From Terriglobia bacterium (GTDB taxonomy: Bacteria > Acidobacteriota > Terriglobia > Bryobacterales > Bryobacteraceae), in assembly GCA_025363475.1 (NCBI GenBank), contig JANYDS010000031.1:1-63067 (forward strand): a DNA stretch of 63,067 nt, in the 5' to 3' direction. Position 1 is the first letter of the stretch, and each line of letters begins with the position of its first letter. Position numbers and translations under genes: made by a program. Shown here piece by piece: positions 1 to 6,799 of this stretch. The notes under the pieces were generated by a model. The model did not search any database. It worked only from the letters and a program-made list of their open reading frames with translations, and was not told the DNA's origin.

Positions 1-129
1 GATCATCTGCGCCCAACTCGAAAAACCGCGGGCGTGCCGCTCGGCCTTGTGATCCTTTACCGCAACTTCAAACTCCTGCCGCGGGATCATCTTCAGGATC
101 TGACTGAAGATGCTGCATACTCGATTCAT
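1..129 (-). CDS. IS4-family transposase, N-terminal part (runs off window)
   Basis: Reads from an ATG at 129 on the minus strand without a stop to the window edge (43 codons). The start MNRVCSIFSQILKMIPRQEF is the typical N-terminus of IS4-family transposases with a DUF4372 domain, and the following part (AERHARGFSSWAQM) matches the next conserved block of that family. The catalytic DDE part would lie outside the window, so integrity cannot be judged. It faces away from a second, decayed copy of the same family starting near 342. Confidence 0.75.
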   Translation of the reverse strand, partial: MNRVCSIFSQILKMIPRQEFEVAVKDHKAERHARGFSSWAQMI

Positions 130-341
130 GGTGGAAACTCCCTTTGTTGGTTTTGGTCCCTGCCGGAACCCAACTCCAACCTAACGCGAGCTTCCACCTA
201 ATTCCTCCCTCACCGCTCCGCCCACCATTTACCACCCCGCGTCAGTGGCTCGAATCTAATTTGGACAAGAGTGGTTCGAAATCATTCTTGTCGAAATTGG
301 AACGAAGCCAGTCAGACGGGGTGGTCAGAGCTGAGCGCGGA

Positions 342-733
342 AGAGGACGCAGCATTTTCAGTCAGATGCTGAAGCTGGTTCTGCGGCAGAAGTTTTGAGT
401 TGCGGTAGAGGGAACACAAAGCGAAAACGGAATGCGCGCCGTTATTCGAGTTGGGTCCAGCTGATCGCCCCGATGATTTACTAACTGTGCCGCGCTGCCC
501 AGTGCCTGCGCGGGATGACCGGACTGGCGGCTTGCGATGGCAAGTTGCGCTGTCTGGGGGTAGACAAAACCTCGAAAAGGTCGGCACCCAGTTATGCCAA
601 CGGACGCCGTTGGTGGCAGTTCTTCGAGACTGTCTTCTATAGACCTTTGACGCGTCGTCAGCCGGAAGCGAAGGTGCTGAAGCAGTTGATGAAAATCGAG
701 ACCTTGGTGGGTACCACTGATATCGAGTAAAAA
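342..733 (+). pseudogene. Decayed IS4-family (DUF4372) transposase remnant
   Basis: Translating the plus strand in two frames recovers the N-terminal third of an IS4-type transposase. One frame gives RSIFSQMLKLVLRQKF; another gives ARRYSSWVQLIAPMIY, a stop, then CLRGMTGLAACDGKLRCLG and SAPSYANGRRWWQFFETVFY, which follows the family pattern (SSWAQFVAML, SLREICGGL, KLRHLG, SYANAHRPWELYETVFYQL). A frameshift near 400-440, an in-frame TAA around 480 and loss of the DDE region show it is dead. Together with 1-129 it forms a divergent pair of related IS remnants. 734-910 holds nothing I recognise. Confidence 0.7.
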
Positions 734-910
734 GACTTCTGCGCCAGCATCGCGGTTTGTCGGAACATCCTCATTTTCGTCGTTCCTCGTTGTTTTTGTG
801 CGCGGGCATTGCAAACGGCTGGCATGGTCGGTGGTAAGCGGGATGGCGCAGTGACACCGACACTGGGAGACCCCGAGTGTCTTGTTCTTGTCGAGGTCGG
901 GTGACCTGCT

Positions 911-930
911 GTATATGTGTATCGTATACT
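911..930 (+). promoter_or_regulatory. Candidate brnTA promoter/operator
   Basis: An inverted repeat GTATA (911-915) / TATAC (925-929) overlaps a good -10 hexamer TATACT (925-930) that ends six bases before the brnT ATG. BrnTA modules are known to be autoregulated by the antitoxin; position and symmetry fit such an operator. There is no Shine-Dalgarno sequence between the hexamer and the ATG, so a leaderless transcript is likely. Confidence 0.5.
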
Positions 931-936
931 CAAAAC

Positions 937-1254
937 ATGGCTGAGCGGCACCACCCGCTCGATGACTGTACAGGCTTTGGCTGGGATGACGCGAACATCC
1001 ACAAAAATTGGGAACAACACCGAGTCACTCCGGAAGACGCGGAGGATATTTTCTTTCATGAACCGCTCATCGTCCGCAGCGATATCGGTCATTCGAATTC
1101 AGAAAAACGATTTTTCGCGCTGGGGCAAACTGGTCGCGGCCAACTCCTGTTTGCCGCGTTCACAATTCGCGGGAGTGTGATTCGAATCATTTCAGTTCGG
1201 GAAATGAACAGAAAGGAGCGGGGAATTTATGGCGCGCAGAGAGACACGCAATAG
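937..1254 (+). CDS. brnT: BrnT-family toxin (ribonuclease)
   Basis: 105 aa with the BrnT (DUF497) layout: GFGWDDANIHKNWEQHRVTPEDAEDIFF near the N-terminus (WD..K...N..KH.V...DA..F pattern), then SEKRFFALGQTGRGQLLFAAFTIRG and the C-terminal IRIISVREMNRKER, where the R/S/R/K residues belong to the RelE-like active site of this family. The ATG at 937 is preferred over upstream starts because domain similarity begins there and the -10 lies directly upstream. It overlaps the antitoxin gene brnA by 26 bp, the usual toxin-first order of brnTA. The frame is intact. Confidence 0.88.
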   Translation: MAERHHPLDDCTGFGWDDANIHKNWEQHRVTPEDAEDIFFHEPLIVRSDIGHSNSEKRFFALGQTGRGQLLFAAFTIRGSVIRIISVREMNRKERGIYGAQRDTQ

Positions 1255-1522
1255 TCTGAAGGCGATTCCGGAATTCTGTTCGGAAGACGATGAAAGTAAA
1301 TTCTGGGCGACACACGACTCAACAGCGTATGTGGACTGGAAAACGGCTGTGCCGCGCCGCTTTCCCAATCTAAAGCCATCGCTGCGCACTATTTCTCTGC
1401 GTCTGCCGGTCTCGATGATTGAAGACCTGAAGATTCTGGCGAACCGACGCGATGTTCCGTACCAGTCGCTGCTAAAAGTGTTTCTTGCAGAGCGGCTGGA
1501 ACGGGAACGCGTTCGAGCGTAA
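1229..1522 (+). CDS. brnA: BrnA-like antitoxin (CopG-type)
   Basis: 97 aa. The N-terminal half (IPEFCSEDDESKFWATHDSTAYVDW) is the toxin-binding segment seen in BrnA/CopG-type antitoxins, and the C-terminal half (RTISLRLPVSMIEDLKILANRRDVPYQSLL) is a ribbon-helix-helix DNA-binding domain. It starts inside the end of brnT (26 bp overlap), so the two are co-translated. It should neutralise BrnT and repress the operator at 911-930. The next DNA downstream is a truncated copy of the prolyl oligopeptidase 5' end. Confidence 0.85.
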   Translation: MARRETRNSLKAIPEFCSEDDESKFWATHDSTAYVDWKTAVPRRFPNLKPSLRTISLRLPVSMIEDLKILANRRDVPYQSLLKVFLAERLERERVRA

Positions 1523-1525
1523 ATA

Positions 1526-1840
1526 GAGGAAGGGGTTTCCACTTGAAAAACGTGCTTCAGCTCTCCCTGCCGGCTGGTTCCGCACTCGTCGTATTCGCCA
1601 AAACCGCCGCACGCCTGCAATATCCACCGGCACCCAAAGGCAATCAAACCGACGATTTCCAAGGCACTAAAATCACAGACCCGTGTCGCGGTCTGGAAAA
1701 TGCAGACGCCGTGCCCACGCAGAAGTGGGTCGATAAGGAAAGCACCCTTACAGCCTCCTTGCTCAGCAAAATCCCGGGCCGCGAAGCCATCAAAACGCAA
1801 CTCACCGCGCTCTGGAATTACGAGAAATTCACGGGCCTCT
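1526..1840 (+). repeat. Direct repeat, copy 1 (POP 5' region)
   Basis: About 315 bp that recurs at 2611-2925 with a constant offset of 1085 bp and no indels after the first few bases. Homology ends sharply after CGGGCCTCT (1832-1840). The two copies bracket the TA pair at 1971-2572. Confidence 0.85.
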
Positions 1841-1860
1841 TTATTAGCGGTACTGCTTAA
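1543..1860 (+). pseudogene. Truncated duplicate of prolyl oligopeptidase 5' end
   Basis: From its TTG start this frame repeats the first ~98 codons of the intact peptidase gene at 2628, with 12 amino-acid differences, several non-conservative (Tyr to Cys in ITDPCRG, Trp to Leu), then departs after FTGL and ends in a stop at 1858-1860. The homology includes the upstream leader (GGAAGGGGTTTCCACTTG), so promoter-proximal DNA was copied too. It lacks the beta-propeller and the catalytic domain and cannot be an enzyme; a secreted 100-residue product is possible but unlikely to matter. It lies between brnTA and the mazEF-like pair. Confidence 0.85.
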
Positions 1861-1933
1861 CTGGCAGCCGGTGGAGACCGACCCGGCGGAGGTTTGGCCC
1901 CGAACGGGCCATCAATCATGTGCCACGATAAGC

Positions 1934-1955
1934 TGCCATGTTTTTATGGCATACT
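1934..1955 (+). promoter_or_regulatory. Candidate promoter/operator of the mazEF-like pair
   Basis: A perfect 6-bp inverted repeat TGCCAT (1934-1939) / ATGGCA (1946-1951) with a T-rich spacer, overlapping a -10-like CATACT (1950-1955), 16 bp before the antitoxin ATG. Symmetry and position suit autoregulation by the antitoxin. The spacer and pairing were read by eye only. Confidence 0.45.
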
Positions 1956-1970
1956 GGGGTCGAGGTCAAC

Positions 1971-2228
1971 ATGAAAAATTTCCATCTTCCCCTGCCGGAA
2001 CAGACCTACAGCCAACTCAGGGCTGAAGCGGAGCGGACTCAGGTGCCGGCTACGATCTTAGCCAGAGAGGCCATAGACCTGTGGCTGCGACATCAATTGC
2101 GAGCAGCCAGGCACACCGCAATCGCGACCTATGCAGCGGAAATGGCCGGTTCAAGCTTCGATTTGGGTACTGACCTTGAATCTGCCGGCATCGAACATAT
2201 GTTGAAGGCAGGTAAGACATCGAAATGA
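1971..2228 (+). CDS. Antitoxin of a mazEF-like pair
   Basis: 85 aa. MKNFHLPLPEQTYSQLRAEA looks like a ribbon-helix-helix N-terminus (beta strand then helix), followed by ATILAREAIDLWLRHQL, the second RHH helix, and a C-terminal tail likely to bind toxin. The ATG at 1971 is chosen because a GAGGT Shine-Dalgarno lies seven bases upstream and similarity starts there. The stop overlaps the toxin start in ATGA, so the two are translationally coupled. The exact antitoxin family is uncertain; the call rests mainly on the MazF neighbour. Confidence 0.75.
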   Translation: MKNFHLPLPEQTYSQLRAEAERTQVPATILAREAIDLWLRHQLRAARHTAIATYAAEMAGSSFDLGTDLESAGIEHMLKAGKTSK

Positions 2229-2572
2229 AGCGGGGAGAGGTTTATTGGGCTGATCTGGTTCCGCGATCCGGATCTGAACAGACCGGACGAAGTCCGGTTG
2301 TCGTGATTTCCCACGATGGATTTAACCAGACGCCTTCGTGGCGGTCAGTCATCGTTGTTCCGATCTCGACCTCCGCGCTGCAGGGCCAAAGAAGCCTGAC
2401 TGTTGTCGAAATCCCCGGCGGCACCCCGGGTTTCCCGAAGACCTGCTTTGCCGTATGCCATCAAGTGACGACACTCGATCGCGCCAAGCTCACGAAAAGA
2501 ATGGGCATCCTGCCTCCGGGACTGTTGAGCGCCGTGGAAGAAGCACTCATGGCGGCACTTGATATCGGCTGA
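2225..2572 (+). CDS. MazF/PemK-family mRNA interferase toxin
   Basis: 115 aa, full length for the family. The N-terminal MKRGEVYWADLVPRSGSEQTG and the following RSPVVVISHDGFN match the MazF/PemK signature (the GEVYWADL..., the Gly/Arg loop and the RP(V/A)V(V/I)(V/I)S strand), and VIVVPISTSA is the next conserved strand. Such toxins cleave mRNA at short sequences. It is coupled to the antitoxin by ATGA and ends 55 bp before the prolyl oligopeptidase gene. The frame appears intact. Confidence 0.88.
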   Translation: MKRGEVYWADLVPRSGSEQTGRSPVVVISHDGFNQTPSWRSVIVVPISTSALQGQRSLTVVEIPGGTPGFPKTCFAVCHQVTTLDRAKLTKRMGILPPGLLSAVEEALMAALDIG

Positions 2573-2610
2573 CAATCCCCGCCAGACGCCTCTTCAGCAG
2601 CTAAAATAAC

Positions 2611-2925
2611 AAGGAAGGGGTTTCCACTTGAAAAACATGCTTCTGCTCTCCCTGCTGGCTGGTTCCGCACTCGTCGTATTCGCCCAAACCGCCGCACGCC
2701 TGCAATATCCACCGGCGCCCAAAGGCAATCAAACCGACGATTTCCACGGCACTAAAATCACAGACCCGTATCGCGGTCTGGAAAATGCAGACGCCGCGCC
2801 CACGCAGAAGTGGGTCGATCAGGAAAACACCCTTACAGCCTCCTGGCTCAGCAAAATCCCCGGTCGCGAAGCCATCAAAAGCCAGCTCACCGGGCTTTGG
2901 AATTACGAGAAATTCACGGGCCTCT
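2611..2925 (+). repeat. Direct repeat, copy 2 (POP 5' region, intact gene)
   Basis: Counterpart of 1526-1840; it contains the leader, start codon and first ~98 codons of the functional prolyl oligopeptidase gene. Confidence 0.85.
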
Positions 2926-4757
2926 ATAAAGCCGGCAACCACTACTTCTACACCCACAACACGGGTCTGCAAAACCAGAGCGTAGTCTTCGCCATGGATT
3001 CCCTCAACGGCACTCCGCGCGTCCTGCTGGACCCCAACACCTACCGGGCCGATGGCACCGCCGCCCTCAGCGGGGCATCCGTAAGCTGGGATGGAAAACT
3101 CTACGCCTATGCCGTCGCCCAAGCCGGTTCAGACTGGAACGAATGGCACGTGCGCGATGTGGCCACAGGCAAAGACACCACCGATTCCATAAAGTGGACC
3201 AAAGACGGCGGCCCCGCCTGGACCGTTGATGGCAAAGGCTTCTATTACTCCCGCTACGCCGAACCACCCGCAGACAAGGTCCTCACCGTAGCCGCGCTCG
3301 ACCAGAAGGTTTACTTCCACAAGCTGGGCGACCCGCAAGCCGCCGACAAGCTCATTTATCAGCGCCCGGATCAGCCCGCCTGGGGCCTCACGCCCACCGC
3401 CCTCGAAGGCAGCAGTTACATCATCATCACCATCTATACGGGTGACCCCGGCAAGACCATGCTTTCGTATCTTGATACTGCCGGGCCCGCGTCCCAAGTC
3501 ACACCCCAAGTCATACCCCTCATCGGCAAACTGGAAGCCGCTTACTCTCCCGTCGCGGCCACCGGGTCACTGCTCTATCTGCAAACCAATGACAAAGCCC
3601 CCCGCGGCCGCGTCATCGCCCTTGACCTGAAAACTCCCAACCGCGCGCACTGGAAGGAAATCGTGCCGGAGAATGCCGACGCGCTCGACACCGTACAACT
3701 GGTCAACGGCAAGTTCCTGCTCGGTTACATGAAAGACGCCCACGCCGCCGCACGCATCGTCAGCCTTGATGGCAAGCCGGTCAGCGAAGTGGAAATGCCC
3801 GGCCTCGGTTCCGCCACCTGGTCGCCCGCAGGCCTCCATGACACCGAAGCGTTCTACAGCTTTGCCGGCTTCACCAATCCGCCTACCCTCTACCGGCTCG
3901 ATCTCAACACAGGCAAGAGCGCCATTTTCCGCCAGAGTAAAGTCGCCTTCGACGCTTCTGCCTACGAAACGAAACAAGTCTTCTACCCCAGCAAGGACGG
4001 CACGAAGATCCCCATGTTCCTCGCATACAAGAAAGGCATCAAGCTCGACGGCCAGAACCCCACTATGCTCTACGGTTATGGCGGCTTCAACGTCGCTGAG
4101 ACTCCTGCCTTCAGCCCGGCCTATGTCGAATGGATGTCGATGGGTGGTATTTTCGCGAACGCCAACTTACGCGGCGGTTCCGAATACGGCGAAGCCTGGC
4201 ACCAGGCGGGCATGCGCGATAAAAAGCAGAACGTGTTTGATGATTTCATCGCCGCCGGCGAATGGCTGATCGCGAACAAGTACACCTCCACGCCGAAACT
4301 CGCCATCTACGGGGGCAGCAACGGAGGCCTGCTGGTAGGCGCGGTGCTCAATCAGCGGCCGGAACTATTCGGTGCGGCGATGCCCGCCGTCGGCGTCATG
4401 GATATGCTTCGCTTCCACAAATTCGGCTACGGCACGCAGTGGGTGGGCGAATACGGCACTCCGGAAAACGCGGCGGATTACAAGGTGCTGCGCACCTACT
4501 CGCCCCTGCACAACATTAAACAGGGCGCAAAATATCCCCCGACGCTGATCACAACGTCGGATCATGACGACCGTGTGATGCCCGGCCACAGCCTCAAATA
4601 CGCAGCCACGCTGCAACAGGCGCAGGAAGGTCCGGCCCCAATCCTGATCCGTATCGAAACCCGCGCCGGGCATGGAGCAGGCAAACCCACGTCGAAACGT
4701 ATTGATGAATGGGTTGACCGTTTTGCGTTTCTGAAAAACGCCCTCAAGATGAATTGA
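2628..4757 (+). CDS. Secreted prolyl oligopeptidase (S9A)
   Basis: 709 aa, the usual size. A signal peptide (LLLSLLAGSALVVFA, cut near AQTAA) implies export. Residues ~30-420 form the N-terminal seven-bladed propeller region; the alpha/beta-hydrolase domain follows, with YGGSNGG (nucleophile Ser564), DHDDRV (acid around Asp647/648) and the catalytic His682 in RAGHGAG. It should cleave short proline-containing peptides in the periplasm or outside. The TTG start at 2628 is supported by GGAAGGGG upstream and the immediate signal peptide. Its 5' end is duplicated upstream at 1526-1840. A secreted hydrolase follows 25 bp downstream. Confidence 0.93.
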   Translation: MKNMLLLSLLAGSALVVFAQTAARLQYPPAPKGNQTDDFHGTKITDPYRGLENADAAPTQKWVDQENTLTASWLSKIPGREAIKSQLTGLWNYEKFTGLYKAGNHYFYTHNTGLQNQSVVFAMDSLNGTPRVLLDPNTYRADGTAALSGASVSWDGKLYAYAVAQAGSDWNEWHVRDVATGKDTTDSIKWTKDGGPAWTVDGKGFYYSRYAEPPADKVLTVAALDQKVYFHKLGDPQAADKLIYQRPDQPAWGLTPTALEGSSYIIITIYTGDPGKTMLSYLDTAGPASQVTPQVIPLIGKLEAAYSPVAATGSLLYLQTNDKAPRGRVIALDLKTPNRAHWKEIVPENADALDTVQLVNGKFLLGYMKDAHAAARIVSLDGKPVSEVEMPGLGSATWSPAGLHDTEAFYSFAGFTNPPTLYRLDLNTGKSAIFRQSKVAFDASAYETKQVFYPSKDGTKIPMFLAYKKGIKLDGQNPTMLYGYGGFNVAETPAFSPAYVEWMSMGGIFANANLRGGSEYGEAWHQAGMRDKKQNVFDDFIAAGEWLIANKYTSTPKLAIYGGSNGGLLVGAVLNQRPELFGAAMPAVGVMDMLRFHKFGYGTQWVGEYGTPENAADYKVLRTYSPLHNIKQGAKYPPTLITTSDHDDRVMPGHSLKYAATLQQAQEGPAPILIRIETRAGHGAGKPTSKRIDEWVDRFAFLKNALKMN

Positions 4758-4782
4758 CGCGCGGCATGATTTAATAAACGGC

Positions 4783-5925
4783 ATGCTGCGTTCGCTTCCG
4801 TTTGCCGTGTTTACCGCCGCCTTGCTGACCGTTTCAGCGCTGGCTCAGGATCTTCCCAAAGGTCAGATTCTGGATGACGTCAAATGCAAGGCCGATGCTA
4901 CGCAAAGCTACGCGCTCTATCTGCCGAAGAATTATTCTCCGGATAAGAAGTGGAGCGTAATTCTGGCGTTTGATGCGCGCGGTCGCGGTCGCACTCCGGT
5001 CGAGCGTTTTCAGGACGCGGCGGACAAATTCGGCTACGTTGTCGTCGGTTCCAACAACTCGCGCAACGGCCCCGCTCAGGTAAGTCAGAATGCGGCCAAA
5101 GCTCTTATGGAAGAAGTCGCCACCCGCTTTTCGATTGACCCCAAACGGATGTACGCAGCCGGGCAGTCCGGTGGCTCACGGTTTGCGCTTGATCTCGCGC
5201 TGACCAGCAAAACTTTCGCCGGTGTGATCGCTTCCAGTGCCGGGTTCGCGCGTCCCATGGGCAGCGATACGTCACTCGATTTCAAGGTCTTTGGAACTGC
5301 CGGAACCGAGGATTTCAATTACCAGGAAATGCGCAAGTTTGATCGCATGCTGGCCTCACCGCATCGCCTGCAGATCTTCGTCGGAGACCACACCTGGCTG
5401 CCTTCCAGCCTGGCCGTGGAAGCGCTCGAATGGATGGAACTTCAGGCCATGAAATCGGGGCTGCGAGCAAAAGACAACACTCTCATTGATGCCAGTTTCG
5501 CCGCGCGCAAAGCCAGGCTCCCGGCGATTCAGGACAAGGACGAATCATTCCGCGAGAACAAATCTCTGGTCGCAGATTTTGAGGGTTTGCGCGACGTGAA
5601 GGCGTTTGCCGCCGCAGCAGCCGCTCTCGAAAACACCAAAGAACTGCGCGACGCACAAACCAAAATTGCCATCGACCAGATGCATGAGACACAGTTCTAC
5701 GGTGAGCTCTCAAACTATGCCGACCAGTTGGGCAACCCGTTTCAAAAGCAGGATAGTATTGATGCGCTGAAGATAAGAATGGACAAGCTCGCAGCAGCGG
5801 CAAAAGCACCGGTGGATTCCACCGACCGCCAGCTCGCCCGCCGCGTACTTCGCGCGTTCGCAGCCGACTATGCCGGCAACCCTGACCCCGATCTGCGCAA
5901 GATGCTGGAAGCCGCCCGGCCCTAA
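4783..5925 (+). CDS. Secreted alpha/beta hydrolase (esterase/PHB-depolymerase-like)
   Basis: 380 aa with a signal peptide (MLRSLPFAVFTAALLTVSALAQ). An alpha/beta-hydrolase core covers ~residues 35-210: YALYLPKNYSPDKKW and VILAFDARGRGRTPVERF form the first strand and oxyanion region, and AAGQSGGSRFA contains the nucleophile elbow with Ser129. A catalytic His may be the one in FVGDHTWLPSS. The rest (~210-380) is helical and of unknown role. No Shine-Dalgarno precedes the ATG, but TTTAAT at 4770-4775 could be a -10 for a leaderless mRNA. The substrate cannot be told from sequence. Confidence 0.8.
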   Translation: MLRSLPFAVFTAALLTVSALAQDLPKGQILDDVKCKADATQSYALYLPKNYSPDKKWSVILAFDARGRGRTPVERFQDAADKFGYVVVGSNNSRNGPAQVSQNAAKALMEEVATRFSIDPKRMYAAGQSGGSRFALDLALTSKTFAGVIASSAGFARPMGSDTSLDFKVFGTAGTEDFNYQEMRKFDRMLASPHRLQIFVGDHTWLPSSLAVEALEWMELQAMKSGLRAKDNTLIDASFAARKARLPAIQDKDESFRENKSLVADFEGLRDVKAFAAAAAALENTKELRDAQTKIAIDQMHETQFYGELSNYADQLGNPFQKQDSIDALKIRMDKLAAAAKAPVDSTDRQLARRVLRAFAADYAGNPDPDLRKMLEAARP

Positions 5926-6296
5926 CGGCAAAGCCCGGCAACCAAATCGCCCAGCCGCATGAATTCATCGAAATCGGAAGGCTTGCGAAAGTAGTGCACC
6001 ACGCTCAGGTCAGCGACGCGCGCGCGGTCCTGCGGCGAATCAGACGAAGTTAATAAAATCACCGGGATCGCGGCGCACCGCAGGCTGGCACGCAGAAAAT
6101 CGAGAATTTCCAAGCCACTTCGCCTGGGCAGATTCAGGTCGAGCAATAGCAGATCGGGGACAGCGCTGGCGAGGAATTCGATAGCTTTGGCCCCATCATC
6201 AACAACGGAAAGTTCGAAGGGAATACCACAGGCAGTGAGCGCTTCCCTCACCAGATAGACGTCAGCGTCATTGTCTTCCGCCAATAAAATTTGCAT
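5922..6296 (-). CDS. Single-domain response regulator (CheY/Rcp1-like)
   Basis: 124 aa, only a receiver domain. The acidic pair is Glu7/Asp8 (LLAEDNDADVYLVREAL), the phospho-acceptor Asp53 is in LLLLDLNLPRRSG, the switch Thr/Ser in LLTSSDSP and the conserved Lys105 in FRKP. The EDNxxDxxLxREAL start resembles Rcp1-type regulators that partner with phytochrome-like or hybrid histidine kinases. No output domain and no kinase gene in the window. It is convergent with the hydrolase gene, the two stops overlapping by four bases. Confidence 0.92.
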   Translation of the reverse strand: MQILLAEDNDADVYLVREALTACGIPFELSVVDDGAKAIEFLASAVPDLLLLDLNLPRRSGLEILDFLRASLRCAAIPVILLTSSDSPQDRARVADLSVVHYFRKPSDFDEFMRLGDLVAGLCR

Positions 6297-6336
6297 TTGG
6301 GGACTTACAGGATTTTCCGGGGATCGAACTCCTTAC

Positions 6337-6597
6337 CTAATTAACGGCGAAGGAGTGAAGCGCGGTCCTCGAGCCGGACCAGCCGCTCATCATGGCGTCG
6401 AGCTTTGTTTCAACCCGGTCGAAGCGCCGGTTCATATCGGACTTCAAGTCATCAAAACGTTTGTCCAGATCTTCGAACCGCTTGCCCATGTCATCAAAGC
6501 GGTTGTTCTGAGACCATTGCGCAATCCAGATTGTAGCGACCAGGGTGACCATGATCGGCAACGCGAGGGAAAGGAACTGCTGAAGGGCGGAGTTCAT
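6337..6597 (-). CDS. Small membrane protein with C-terminal coiled coil
   Basis: 86 aa. Residues ~8-28 (FLSLALPIMVTLVATIWIAQ) form a transmembrane helix; residues ~32-66 are a charged heptad-like helix with the repeated unit KRF(D/E)DL (RFDDMGKRFEDLDKRFDDL). Similar short membrane-anchored coiled-coil proteins are common hypotheticals and the partner is unknown. It lies between the response regulator and tRNA-His on the same strand. I do not recognise a named family with confidence. Confidence 0.65.
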   Translation of the reverse strand: MNSALQQFLSLALPIMVTLVATIWIAQWSQNNRFDDMGKRFEDLDKRFDDLKSDMNRRFDRVETKLDAMMSGWSGSRTALHSFAVN

Positions 6598-6673
6598 CCG
6601 TTTTTATTCTACGCTGCCGATTTGCTGAGCGCTACTAATGCTCGCAACCAGCGCATTTCGCGATCACTAGTTT

Positions 6674-6751
6674 TGGGGCGGCTGGTGGGGCTTGAACCCA
6701 CGACATCCAGAACCACAATCTGGCGCTACTACCAGCTGAGCTACAGCCGCC
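6674..6751 (-). tRNA. tRNA-His (GTG anticodon)
   Basis: On the minus strand a full cloverleaf reads GGCGGCT acceptor, GCTCAGCTGGTAGTAGC D arm, anticodon stem CCAGA with loop TTGTGGT (anticodon GTG) and TCTGG, T arm GTGGG TTCAAGC CCCAC and AGCCGCC. The first G is the extra G(-1) typical of tRNA-His, opposite C73, and CCA is encoded (6676-6674). Confidence 0.95.
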
Positions 6752-6799
6752 GCAATGAGTGAAACGTAACCCAGTGTAACATCCGCCCGTGCAAACCGG

